From NCBI RefSeq assembly GCF_004348725.1, contig NZ_SMKR01000013.1, positions 1 to 64,000 on the forward strand: a DNA stretch of 64,000 nt, given 5' to 3'. The DNA is from Kribbella turkmenica. GTDB taxonomy: Bacteria; Actinomycetota; Actinomycetes; Propionibacteriales; Kribbellaceae. The translations under genes were made by a program, and so were the position numbers. The notes under the pieces are model-generated. The model did no database searches, was not told the DNA's origin, and saw nothing but the letters and a program-made list of their open reading frames with translations. This document shows, piece by piece, positions 54,039 through 62,138 of the stretch (positions are counted from its first letter, which is position 1; each line of letters opens with the position of its first letter).

Positions 54039-55013
54039 TTGAGACTCATCGTAGATAGCGACGGTGCTATTGACGACGCCGCGGCCCTGCTGTGGCTTTG
54101 TGGTAATCCCGACATAGACATCGTCGCCGTGACCGCCGTCGGCGGAAGTGTGCCGGCCGAGCAGGCCGCGGCGAACCTGAGGGTGATCCTCGAAGCAGCG
54201 GGCGCGGACGACGTTCCAGTGTTCGTCGGCTCGAGCCCGTCCGGGCCCGCGCCACGCACCCGGCGCCCCGTGACGATCCACGGCCACGACGGGCTGGCGG
54301 ACGTACGACGTCCCGCTGCACGACGGCCGCCCGAGACATCCCGTAGCGCGACGGAGGCTCTCGCAGAGTACTGCCGCGACGGGATCGGCGTACTCGCGCT
54401 TGGACCGATGACGAACCTGGCGGCCGCCGTCGGGTCCGGAGCCATGCAATCTGCCGAGGCTCGGCTGACGTTCATGGGCGGTAGCGCCGCTGCCGGCGGC
54501 AACGCGCGTCCCAGCTCGGAGGCGAACATCGCGCATGATCCCGCGGCTGCCGACACGGTACTTCGCTCCCCGTGGGCGGAACCGCCCCTGATGGTGGGCC
54601 TGGACGTCACACACGCGGCAACCTTCACTGAGCACGAATTCGCCGCACTCATGGCACGCCAGACGCCTGCGGCCGAGTTCCTGGCGGACCGACTCTCGTT
54701 CTACCAGCGCAACGCAGGAATGCTGTGCGCGCCTGGGGAGACGCCCTGTCATGACTTAGTCGCGGCGATGGCGTGCGCAGACCCGACCCTGCTGACCTCG
54801 GAACTGCTGGGTGTCCAAGTGGACGTCGGCGGCAGCTCGGCATGGGGAGCGACGGTGGTGGACATGCGACCGCTTGCCCGGCGGGTGCACAAGCGGCCAG
54901 GTGGAGAAGAGGAAGGCAACGCTGCTGGGGACGGCACCCCGGTTCGGGTGGCGCTCGAGGCTGACGTCGATCGGTTCCGGTCGGCCGTCCGCACCTTCTT
55001 CCTGAACCTTTAG
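54039..55013 (+). CDS. Nucleoside hydrolase (IunH family), second copy
   Basis: 324 residues from a TTG behind AAGGAA. Asp cluster DSDGAIDDA at Asp6, 8, 12 and 13; the usual Pro is Gly-Ala. AHDPAAADTV replaces the EFN-DPEAA motif late in the protein. GPMTNLAAAV is conserved. It shares little sequence with the hydrolase at 41205 beyond these motifs, so the two probably have different substrates. Sits in the MarR-controlled set between Rieske oxygenase and reductase genes. Confidence 0.85.
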   Translation: MRLIVDSDGAIDDAAALLWLCGNPDIDIVAVTAVGGSVPAEQAAANLRVILEAAGADDVPVFVGSSPSGPAPRTRRPVTIHGHDGLADVRRPAARRPPETSRSATEALAEYCRDGIGVLALGPMTNLAAAVGSGAMQSAEARLTFMGGSAAAGGNARPSSEANIAHDPAAADTVLRSPWAEPPLMVGLDVTHAATFTEHEFAALMARQTPAAEFLADRLSFYQRNAGMLCAPGETPCHDLVAAMACADPTLLTSELLGVQVDVGGSSAWGATVVDMRPLARRVHKRPGGEEEGNAAGDGTPVRVALEADVDRFRSAVRTFFLNL

Positions 55014-55030
55014 CGTTGCCAATACTAAAG

Positions 55031-55126
55031 GTATGAACTAATATTTGGACTGGCGTAAGAAATGGGGCTTCCGAACGCGCTCGTGTTGACAACTCGTCAT
55101 CACGAGAACGTACGGCGTGCCCCATT
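55031..55126 (+). promoter_or_regulatory. MarR-type half site and leader hairpin before the reductase
   Basis: GTATGAACT (55031-55039), the inverse of the 50938 repeat, lies in an AT-rich stretch. A nested hairpin follows: AATGGGGC (55061-55068) with GCCCCATT (55119-55126), and CTCGTG with CACGAG inside it, ending in TCTTT. It may terminate the hydrolase transcript or attenuate the reductase gene. Confidence 0.5.
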
Positions 55127-55172
55127 CTTTCCGCTCCGGCCACTAGCACCTGGTAATGGACGGTGAGTCTGC

Positions 55173-56138
55173 ATGGATGAGCGCTCGAGCAACGAAACAA
55201 TCGACCTTGTCGTTGTCGAGAAAGCACTGCGTGCGGCCGACGTCGTGGAGATCGCTCTCCGCGCCCGGGCCGGCGACAAGCTGCCGCGATGGGACCCTGG
55301 CGCTCACATCGACCTCGTACTCCCGGTCCAGGGCACGGGCACGCTTATCCGGCAATACTCACTGTGCGGCGACCCGGAGGATTCGTTCGAGTGGCGCGTG
55401 GCAATCCTCCGCGAGCCCGCGGGCCGGGGCGGTTCCAGGTACATCCATGACCACCTGGCAGAAGGGGCGGCGATCAGCGCCCGGGGCCCGCGCAACCTCT
55501 TTCCCTTAGACTGCGCCCACGACTACCTGTTCATCGCAGGCGGCATCGGAATCACCCCCATCATCCCGATGGTGGACGCCGTAGAAGCCGACAGGCTGCG
55601 CTGGAGCCTTTACTACGCAGGTCGACGTCGTGCACGGATGGCGTTCGTCGAGGAGTTGACGTCGCGATTCGGAGAGCGGGTACATGTCATCCCCGAGGAC
55701 GAATGCGGAATGCCTGACCTGGGGCGCATTCTGAGCGGTTGCACAGACAAGACCGCCGTGTACTGCTGCGGGCCAGCGCCGATGCTCGACGCGGTTGCCT
55801 CGAGGTGTCATGATCTCGGGCTGCCCCCGCCCCACCTCGAGCGCTTCTCCGCGCCGCAGGCGCCTGCAGGCGAGTCGCGTCCCGTCGAGGTCGAGTTCCG
55901 GCGTCTCGGAATCACCCGCACGGTCACTGCAGACGAGTCGATCCTCGACGTCGCGGAGGAACTCGGCTCCGAGGTGTTCGGGTCATGTCGCGAAGGTATC
56001 TGCGGCACATGCGAGACGCGCGTTCTCGAGGGAACCCCGGACCACCGCGACTCCGTACTCAGCGACGAGCAGCGTGCTGACCGGATGATGATCTGCGTCT
56101 CTCGCGCCACGTCGGCACGCCTGGTACTCGACGCGTAA
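55173..56138 (+). CDS. Rieske-oxygenase reductase (PDR/VanB type)
   Basis: 321 residues. FMN-binding barrel with RQYSLCGDPED, NADH-binding lobe with GGIGITPIIPMVDA, and a plant-type [2Fe-2S] domain at the end with C-x4-C-x2-C (SCREGICGTC) and a fourth Cys in MICVSRA. It passes electrons from NADH to a Rieske oxygenase, here the one at 52304. No other reductase-type gene is seen. Confidence 0.93.
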   Translation: MDERSSNETIDLVVVEKALRAADVVEIALRARAGDKLPRWDPGAHIDLVLPVQGTGTLIRQYSLCGDPEDSFEWRVAILREPAGRGGSRYIHDHLAEGAAISARGPRNLFPLDCAHDYLFIAGGIGITPIIPMVDAVEADRLRWSLYYAGRRRARMAFVEELTSRFGERVHVIPEDECGMPDLGRILSGCTDKTAVYCCGPAPMLDAVASRCHDLGLPPPHLERFSAPQAPAGESRPVEVEFRRLGITRTVTADESILDVAEELGSEVFGSCREGICGTCETRVLEGTPDHRDSVLSDEQRADRMMICVSRATSARLVLDA

Positions 56139-56169
56139 GTCAACTGCGCGTCGTAGAAGGAGGAACCGG

Positions 56170-56382
56170 TTGAGCATGCCTGACGAGGCCAGGTTCCGCC
56201 TTGCCGCACAGGCGATCCTGGCCGAATCCGCCGTTGCCTCCAACAACGACGACGCCGACCTTGACCGGTTGGCGCAGCAAATCGCCGTACTGGCGCTCGC
56301 TGCCATCTCGAAGCCGCCGTGCCCAGCCACGAGCGATCCGCTAGCCGCTCCTCCGTCATGCGAAGACCTCCGAACCTGGTGA
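56170..56382 (+). CDS. Small conserved-looking protein, unknown
   Basis: 70 residues from the TTG at 56170 (GGAGGAACCGG before it) or the ATG two codons on. Helical N-terminal part (DEARFRLAAQAILAESA, DLDRLAQQIAVLALAA) and a short Pro/Cys-containing tail. 31 bp after the reductase gene, so probably cotranscribed. It matches nothing I know; a small subunit or chaperone for the oxygenase is a guess. Confidence 0.5.
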   Translation: MSMPDEARFRLAAQAILAESAVASNNDDADLDRLAQQIAVLALAAISKPPCPATSDPLAAPPSCEDLRTW

Positions 56383-56410
56383 AGGCGGGTGCCGACACCG
56401 GATTCGGAGG
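56367..56410. terminator. Convergent terminator after the 70-residue gene
   Basis: CCTCCGAA (56367-56374) pairs with TTCGGAGG (56403-56410). It overlaps the end of the small gene and precedes the convergent permease stop. Confidence 0.55.
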
Positions 56411-56440
56411 CCTTCCTATGGACCAGCCGGAGTCTTGCGC

Positions 56441-57271
56441 TCAGGCTTGGCTGCGGTCGAACCGCTTTCCTACCACGAACGAGAGCCCGCTGAAGAGCCA
56501 GAAGGCGACGATACCGAGCAGCGAGCTCAAGATGATCGAGGCGTAGAGCAGTTCGGACTGAAGCCGCGAGATGTAGAGCGACATCAGGATGCCGATGCCC
56601 GTGGTGCCTTGCCTGAAGAAGAAGTCGCCCACGATCGCGCCGATCACCGACAAGCCCGCGGAGATCCGAAAGCCGGCGAGCACCGCGGTCAGCGCGAAGG
56701 GCAGGTCCAGCTTCCGCAACCTCTTCCAGCGCCCGACCTTCTGGAGGGCGAAGAGTTCACGAAGCGCGGGGTCGATGGACTTCAGTCCGAACAAGGTGTT
56801 GGCGATGATCGGGAACAACGAGATCATCGTGCACACGACCACGCGGCTGAAGAACCCGAACCCGAACCAGAACCCGAACAACGGCACCAGCGCCAGGATC
56901 GGAATGGTCTGCAGCGTGACGGCGTACGGGTACAGAGAACGCTCCACCCAGGCCGCCTGGCTCATGGCGATCGCCACGGCCAACCCGATGACAATCGCCG
57001 CGAGCAGACCCACGCCTGCCACGCGCATGGTGACCACCAAGCCGACAAGCAGCGCCTGGAGATTCTCCCAGTCGAGGAAGCCCACGGACACCACACGGTG
57101 TGGTGGAGGCACCAGAAACCGTCGATCCGGAGCCAGCAGCTCATAGGACATCAGGTACCAAAGACCGAGGAAACCGGCGAGCACGAGCAGCGGCGGAAGA
57201 ACCGCCGCTGCCCAGCCACGTCCAGAGCGACGCTTGGGCAGGGACATGGGCTGCGTCGCAGTGAGAGTCAT
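56441..57271 (-). CDS. ABC transporter permease (SsuC/TauC family)
   Basis: 276 residues, six to seven membrane helices, EAA loop of the SsuC kind (LREL-x-ALQKVGRWKRLRKLDLPFALTAVL). Its ATG overlaps the ATPase stop by 4 bp. With the two genes upstream on its strand it forms a full importer with one permease type. Confidence 0.9.
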   Translation of the reverse strand: MTLTATQPMSLPKRRSGRGWAAAVLPPLLVLAGFLGLWYLMSYELLAPDRRFLVPPPHRVVSVGFLDWENLQALLVGLVVTMRVAGVGLLAAIVIGLAVAIAMSQAAWVERSLYPYAVTLQTIPILALVPLFGFWFGFGFFSRVVVCTMISLFPIIANTLFGLKSIDPALRELFALQKVGRWKRLRKLDLPFALTAVLAGFRISAGLSVIGAIVGDFFFRQGTTGIGILMSLYISRLQSELLYASIILSSLLGIVAFWLFSGLSFVVGKRFDRSQA

Positions 57272-58035
57272 GAGGATCCCTCTCTCAGGAGACCTGACAC
57301 TTCGCTCACCAAACGGGTGAATGCACGGTCGAATCGCAGGTCGAGCGGACGGGGGAAAGGCAGGGGAACCTGCACCTCTCCGACGACGGTGCCGGGCCGG
57401 CCGGACATCACGACGACACGGGTGGAGAGGAAGACTGCCTCGAAGATGTTGTGCGTGATGAACATGCCAGTGAACGGGCGGGCGGCGAACACGTTCGTCA
57501 CTTCGACATTGAGACGCTCACGGGTCAACTCGTCGAGGGCGCCGAACGGCTCGTCGAACAGGAAGATGTCCGGGTTGAGGGTGAGCGCTCGGGCGATGGA
57601 GACCCGCATCTTCATCCCGCCGGAGAGTTGCTTGGGCAGGTGCTTCTGGAAGCCATCGAGTCCGACGAGTTGCAGGGCCTCTTCGCGCCGTTCGGCGCGC
57701 TCGCGCTTGGGCACGCCCTGGAGCTCCATGAGCAACTCCACGTTCCGCGCGACGGTGCGCCAGTGGAGCAAGGTCGCCTCCTGGAAGACGAAACCGATAG
57801 CACCGTCCCCCACGGTGGCGTGTCCCGTCGTCGGAGTGTCGAGACCACTGGCGATTCGCAGCAGGGTGCTCTTCCCACACCCTGAAGGCCCCACGATGCT
57901 CACGAACTCTCCCGATCCCACGGACAGGTCGACGTTTCGCAGCGCCTGGGTGCCGTTGGCAAAGACCTTGCCCAGGTCGTGGAAGTCGACTGAACCGGCA
58001 TCGTCGAACACCAGCTGCGACGCCGTCATGGTCAT
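57268..58035 (-). CDS. ABC transporter ATP-binding protein (SsuB/TauB family)
   Basis: 255 residues. Walker [11 protein letters not shown]-loop FVFQEATLLHW, signature LSGGMKMRVS, Walker [14 protein letters not shown] and switch His in ITHNIFEA. Starts within the end of the binding-protein gene (4-bp overlap). Typical of nitrate/sulfonate/pyrimidine importers. Confidence 0.93.
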   Translation of the reverse strand: MTMTASQLVFDDAGSVDFHDLGKVFANGTQALRNVDLSVGSGEFVSIVGPSGCGKSTLLRIASGLDTPTTGHATVGDGAIGFVFQEATLLHWRTVARNVELLMELQGVPKRERAERREEALQLVGLDGFQKHLPKQLSGGMKMRVSIARALTLNPDIFLFDEPFGALDELTRERLNVEVTNVFAARPFTGMFITHNIFEAVFLSTRVVVMSGRPGTVVGEVQVPLPFPRPLDLRFDRAFTRLVSEVSGLLREGSS

Positions 58036-59216
58036 CGGTCGATCCCGATCGAGGAGTCGATGAACTTGTTGGTGACGATGTCGCCCGCTGCGAGCCCCGG
58101 CTTCGTCTCCTTCTTCCGCTTCTCGAAGATCGGCACGGTGATGTCGATCAACTGCTGCACCCGCTTGGTGTCGAACGACCCGACGCTTCCGTCCGGGGCG
58201 TTGGCCAGCATGCCGATGCTCTTCTGGGTCTCACTGCCGAACTTGATCAGTCCCTCGCTCTGCGGCGCACCGATGTTGTAGACGCCCAGCTGCAGGATCA
58301 GCTTGTTCGCCTTCTCCGAATCGCTGTGATAGCTGGCGGCCGCACGCTGGATGATCGGAACGAGCTTCTCCAGGCAGTCAGCCTCCTTCTCGACGTCCTC
58401 AGCGCGAACGGAGACTTGATCGGGATAGATCTGGTACCCGAGCTTGTTGATCAGCTCGTACTTGATCGGCCGCTTGTACTGGGCAACGTCGTGCTCGAAC
58501 AGGTACGGATCCTGCGTTGCGTAGCCCTGCTGAGCGAACTCCGCGCCACTTGCCACGAAGGTCGACGGGCTGCCGTCGAACCCGCCATCGATCTGCTTCT
58601 GCTGGAGCACACCGCTGCCGGTGAGGTAGGACATGTACGTCGTACCGTCGAAGTACAGCACCTTCGTGTCGGTCCGCCCGATGTCGGAGATGCTGCTCCA
58701 GTCGGGATGCTTGGACGGATCCCAGAAGATCATCAGCGGGCTGATCTGGTCAGGCGCGACGATCCCGACCGTCGGCTGGGTGCCGGAGAGCTCGACGGCC
58801 TCGTCGGTGTTGATGCCGCCGATGAGGATCGACTTGTCCAGATACATCTGCGCGGAGACGCTGGTAAAGCCGATCGCGGGGCCGCCGGCCCGAACCTCCA
58901 GCTTGACGCCAGTGTCGACATCGCGGTCGACCAAGGTCGCCGTGACACGCTTCTGCGCCGCGTTGATCTTGTAGTCCTCGCCAAGCATCTGGTAGATCGG
59001 GCCGTGCTCGGCCTGCGGGATCCAGCCGGTCTGCCAGATGACCGTCGAGGGACACAGGCCGGCCAGATTCGAGGCTGAGTTCGCGGACGCGGTGGCCGAC
59101 GCCCCCGACGTACCACTGGCCTCCGATCCACTCGACGAGCTGCACGAGGTGGCGACAGTGGCCGCCAGTACGAAGGAGCTTGCGACAGCGATTGCTCGGC
59201 GGTGCTGTTGCTTCAT
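58032..59216 (-). CDS. ABC transporter substrate-binding lipoprotein (NMT1/SsuA-like)
   Basis: 394 residues. Signal peptide with lipobox (ATVATSC) followed by a Ser/Gly/Ala-rich linker, then a two-lobed binding domain (VIWQTGWIPQAEHGPIYQMLG, VRAGGPAIGF). It is longer than, and only remotely like, the binding proteins at 12921 and 32156, so it likely takes a different ligand. First gene of its operon; two TTGC-N2-GCAA-like elements lie just upstream. Confidence 0.88.
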   Translation of the reverse strand: MKQQHRRAIAVASSFVLAATVATSCSSSSGSEASGTSGASATASANSASNLAGLCPSTVIWQTGWIPQAEHGPIYQMLGEDYKINAAQKRVTATLVDRDVDTGVKLEVRAGGPAIGFTSVSAQMYLDKSILIGGINTDEAVELSGTQPTVGIVAPDQISPLMIFWDPSKHPDWSSISDIGRTDTKVLYFDGTTYMSYLTGSGVLQQKQIDGGFDGSPSTFVASGAEFAQQGYATQDPYLFEHDVAQYKRPIKYELINKLGYQIYPDQVSVRAEDVEKEADCLEKLVPIIQRAAASYHSDSEKANKLILQLGVYNIGAPQSEGLIKFGSETQKSIGMLANAPDGSVGSFDTKRVQQLIDITVPIFEKRKKETKPGLAAGDIVTNKFIDSSIGIDR

Positions 59217-59257
59217 CAGTCACTCCCTAAGTTGGTGCGAGTGACCCGGAGACTAGT

Positions 59258-59296
59258 TTGCGGGCAACAGAAGTGCTAGATGTTCGCGCGCAACAT
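59258..59296 (-). promoter_or_regulatory. Probable MarR 2 operators before the importer operon
   Basis: TTGCGGGCAA (59258-59267) and an ATGTT-N7-AACAT palindrome with a GCGCGC centre (59280-59296) lie between the MarR 2 stop and the binding-protein start. The core TTGC-N2-GCAA recurs before the DUF1152 gene at 61988. Confidence 0.5.
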
Positions 59297-59334
59297 TTAT
59301 TTTCAATGGTTTCGATCGGCGCAGACGGGATTTG

Positions 59335-59877
59335 TCAGTCGCTTTGCCGGCTGCCGCGCTCGTCACGATCTGCCAGCAGCCGCAGCACCTCGATGAGACG
59401 GGTCCGGTCGCCGGCCTGCTCACCGGCCGCGGCGAAGAATGCCCGCTCAGCCTCGTCGAGGGACACCACAGCCAGTTCCGTGAGCTCGCGACCGCTCGGC
59501 GAGAGGTAGAGGAGCGAGACGCGGCCGTCGCTGGGATCCTGGCCGCGGACGATCCATCCCTTGGCCACCAAGGCGTTCGTCACCTGAGACGTCATGGCCG
59601 TGTCGAGGCCGCCATGCTCGGCGACCTCACCCTGCCGCGGAGCATCACCTGCCCTGCCCAGCCACCACACGGTCGACAGCACGACGAACTGGACGTGGGT
59701 CAGGCCCATCGGAGCGAGGACGTCGGTCAGCGTTCGCTGCCAGCGCAAGTTGGCGTGCCACAACAGGAATCCAGCGCTGCTGCCGGCCGAATGCTGCTCG
59801 ATGAGTTGCATTGGCGTCTGACGCCGCCGGCCAGCCAGCCGTGACCGGCCGGCTGGGCTCTTAGCGCGTGGAGTCAC
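59335..59877 (-). CDS. MarR-family regulator 2
   Basis: 180 residues from a GTG. Winged helix with VAEHGGLDTAMTSQVTNALVAKG and wing QDPSDGRVSLLYLSPSG; helix 1 LLWHANLRWQRTL matches MarR 1. A basic N-terminal 20 residues precedes the fold. It lies 28 bp after the 2OG-dioxygenase gene and 118 bp before the binding-protein gene, so it may control the importer, the dioxygenase and the DUF1152 gene. Confidence 0.88.
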   Translation of the reverse strand: MTPRAKSPAGRSRLAGRRRQTPMQLIEQHSAGSSAGFLLWHANLRWQRTLTDVLAPMGLTHVQFVVLSTVWWLGRAGDAPRQGEVAEHGGLDTAMTSQVTNALVAKGWIVRGQDPSDGRVSLLYLSPSGRELTELAVVSLDEAERAFFAAAGEQAGDRTRLIEVLRLLADRDERGSRQSD

Positions 59878-59905
59878 GATCGGATGCTATACGCACAACG
59901 GCTCC

Positions 59906-60880
59906 TTAAGCCGTGGAGTACATACGGGACACCTTCTCGAGCAGGTGCTGACCCGAGGTCACCGGCGCGTACCGCGGCTTCTCGCCGGGCTGAACGCAGG
60001 TCGGGATGCATTCGACTAACGCGTCGTAGTTCGGCTGATGGAAGTACGCGATGCTGTAACGCTCAGTGGCCTGCGCAGCCACCGGCGGATTGACCACGCG
60101 GTGAACCGTGCTGCGCCAGCGGTCGTTGGTCCACCGACTCATGAGGTCACCGAGGTTCACCACAAACGCTCCCTCGACCACGGGTACGGCGGACCAGGAT
60201 CCATCAGGCTCCATGACCTCGAGGCCCCCGGCTGAGCTGTCCTGGTACAGCAGGGTCAAGCTGCCCCAGTCCGTGTGCTCCCCTTTCCGGATTTGCCCTG
60301 GAAGTGGCGGAGTGGACTGCTTCGGGTAGTAGTTGGCGGTCAAACTGCCGATGTCTCGGTCGATGAATCGCTTGAACCAGATGTCCGGCAGCCTCAGCGC
60401 GATCGCGAACAGTCGCATGATGCGCTGGCTGAGCGCCGACATCTCGCTCGCGTACTCCAGCCACGCGGCCCGGATCCACTTCGGCTCCGGCCAGTGGTTC
60501 GGCCTCAACAGGTCCGGATGTGGAGCTGTCGTGTATCCCCGCTCGGGCGCAACGGCCATGCTGAAGACTTCGCATAGATCGGGTGGAGCCGTCACCTCGG
60601 CGGCGGCCAGCCGGGGGTCGTCAGCAGTCGCCTTGGCGACCGCGCCATTCTTGCTGAAGCCACGGCCGAAAGGGTCAGCCGGGTCGACGGCCAGCGTGGT
60701 CTTCACCTCGGGCGAGAGCGCGAAGACGGCCTTGGTGGCCTCGTACATTCGCTCCACGGCCTGCGGATCGACGCCGTGGCCTTGAATCGCGAAGAATCCA
60801 TCACGTTCGCAGGCGGCCCCGATGAGTCCGGCAAGCTGCCGGCCGCTACCTGCGCTGAGATCGATCAGAGGAACAGCCAT
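59906..60880 (-). CDS. 2-oxoglutarate/Fe(II) dioxygenase (isopenicillin-N-synthase-like)
   Basis: 324 residues. N-terminal DIOX_N helix-strand (PLIDLSAGSGRQ, RDGFFAIQGHGVD) and a cupin core with the facial triad HTD...H (HTDWGSLTLLYQD, STVHRVVNP) and the 2OG-binding R-x-S (RYSIAYF). Such enzymes hydroxylate, desaturate or N-dealkylate small molecules; this clade includes bacterial and plant IPNS-like proteins. No plant-hormone gene is nearby; use on the imported base or nucleoside is likely. Confidence 0.9.
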   Translation of the reverse strand: MAVPLIDLSAGSGRQLAGLIGAACERDGFFAIQGHGVDPQAVERMYEATKAVFALSPEVKTTLAVDPADPFGRGFSKNGAVAKATADDPRLAAAEVTAPPDLCEVFSMAVAPERGYTTAPHPDLLRPNHWPEPKWIRAAWLEYASEMSALSQRIMRLFAIALRLPDIWFKRFIDRDIGSLTANYYPKQSTPPLPGQIRKGEHTDWGSLTLLYQDSSAGGLEVMEPDGSWSAVPVVEGAFVVNLGDLMSRWTNDRWRSTVHRVVNPPVAAQATERYSIAYFHQPNYDALVECIPTCVQPGEKPRYAPVTSGQHLLEKVSRMYSTA

Positions 60881-60914
60881 GACTGCACCTGCCTTCTGTT
60901 GCTGACATCCGGGG

Positions 60915-60967
60915 CCAGGTTGCGGTAGTAGCGCCCCGTTGGGTGGGCACTACTACCGCAAGCCTGG
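60915..60967. terminator. Hairpin terminator after the DUF1152 gene
   Basis: CCAGG-TTGCGGTAGTAG (60915-60931) pairs with CTACTACCGCAA-G-CCTGG (60950-60967), a 17-bp stem with one bulge, 10 bp past the stop codon. Confidence 0.7.
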
Positions 60968-60977
60968 AGGCAACGGC

Positions 60978-61964
60978 CTACCGGGCGTAGTCGATGAACC
61001 GCTGGAGGCCGGTCTCGGGCACTCGCCCGAGGGACCGGTAGACCTCCTCGGCGTTCGCGAGGCTGGTCGTCGGCACCAGGTCGTCGGCGTGCTTGGCGAC
61101 GGTGTCCGTGACGAGGCGCGGGTCGAAGACCCAAATCGGAACGGCCGCGGGCGCGACTCGGGCGACTTCACCGAACGGGTTGCTCTTGAAGACTCGCGCC
61201 AGGCCGAACTCCCCGAGTCCAGCCCGGATGACCAGGCTGCCGATCGGATCATGGGCCTGGGCGTGGAGATCGCGGACCTTCTCCAGCGCGGGGTAACTGG
61301 AGCCGATCACACCCCGGAAGGCGCCGCCGCGGATCGCCGTACCCAGGTTGTGGTCGAGTTCCTCGAGTTCCATCTCCGCGTCGAGGCCGTAGCCGGCCAG
61401 CGCGAAGTAGCTGACGACGTCCTGCTGGAGCAGGCCCGCGAGTGTCAGGTGATCCGCCAGCGACGTCTGCGTCGGCCGAATCTCGGACCCTGTGGACAGC
61501 GTGTCGGAACCGACGTCCACACTGATGAGCAGGTCGGCGCCGTAGTGGTCGACGACCGCCTTGATGCCGGCGCCCACGCCTTGCCCACCGCCACGCAGCG
61601 AGATCAGGAACGCCTCCCCGCCGAAGTTGGCGGCCGCAGTGGCCTCGTGCGGCGCGCGGCCGTTCAGTTCGGCCTCGGTGCCCACGATGACCGCGTGGTC
61701 ATTGAGGGGCTTGGCGCCAGTGAGCTCCAGCGGGTCATAGAAGTCGGCGCCGAGGACACACTTCAGGCCGACACGGTCCTCGCCCGGCGGCAGCCACCAC
61801 TGGCTCGCAACCCCACCGAGAATGACCCGGCCGACGCCCATCCGTGTGAGCCAGTCGCCGACAAGGCTCGCAACCAGGCAGTCACTGCCTCCGCCATGTC
61901 CCATGACGATGGCGGTGGTCGCCTCGCGCGCGGCCTCTTCGATCGTTTTGGTACCCAAACCCAT
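60978..61964 (-). CDS. DUF1152-family protein
   Basis: 328 residues from the ATG at 61964 (GGGAGG upstream); longer frames upstream would run through the operator at 61988. The N-terminal signature GHGGGSDCLVASLVGDWL and the loop VGSDTLSTGSE are those of DUF1152, a family without a proven function and seen in both archaea and actinobacteria. Glycine-rich strands suggest a nucleotide or sugar-phosphate site. The nucleoside-catabolic context here may be useful for assigning it. Confidence 0.85.
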   Translation of the reverse strand: MGLGTKTIEEAAREATTAIVMGHGGGSDCLVASLVGDWLTRMGVGRVILGGVASQWWLPPGEDRVGLKCVLGADFYDPLELTGAKPLNDHAVIVGTEAELNGRAPHEATAAANFGGEAFLISLRGGGQGVGAGIKAVVDHYGADLLISVDVGSDTLSTGSEIRPTQTSLADHLTLAGLLQQDVVSYFALAGYGLDAEMELEELDHNLGTAIRGGAFRGVIGSSYPALEKVRDLHAQAHDPIGSLVIRAGLGEFGLARVFKSNPFGEVARVAPAAVPIWVFDPRLVTDTVAKHADDLVPTTSLANAEEVYRSLGRVPETGLQRFIDYAR

Positions 61965-61987
61965 GAGGATCCATCCTCCCGTTGCCA

Positions 61988-62009
61988 GATAGATTGCACG
62001 CAAACTATC
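61988..62009. promoter_or_regulatory. Near-perfect 22-bp palindromic operator
   Basis: GATAG and CTATC flank TTGC-AC-GCAA with one base on each side; 9 of 11 pairs match. It lies 24 bp upstream of the DUF1152 ATG, over the likely promoter, and shares its core with the sites at 59258. Confidence 0.6.
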
Positions 62010-62138
62010 AGCGATATCCGGTGTTGTCTCTAGGTCGGATATGCCAAATTCTCGGCGTCTCGACCCGCGGCACCGCCTCACTCAGCAGGGTGTAACACTC
62101 CGTGCAGATGGATCGATGTAGCGACGGGAACAAGAGTC

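Noticed and set aside
53958..54752. Long N-terminal extension of MarR 1
   Set aside because: It runs antisense through the second nucleoside hydrolase and has no homology; the MarR fold starts right after the ATG at 53957.
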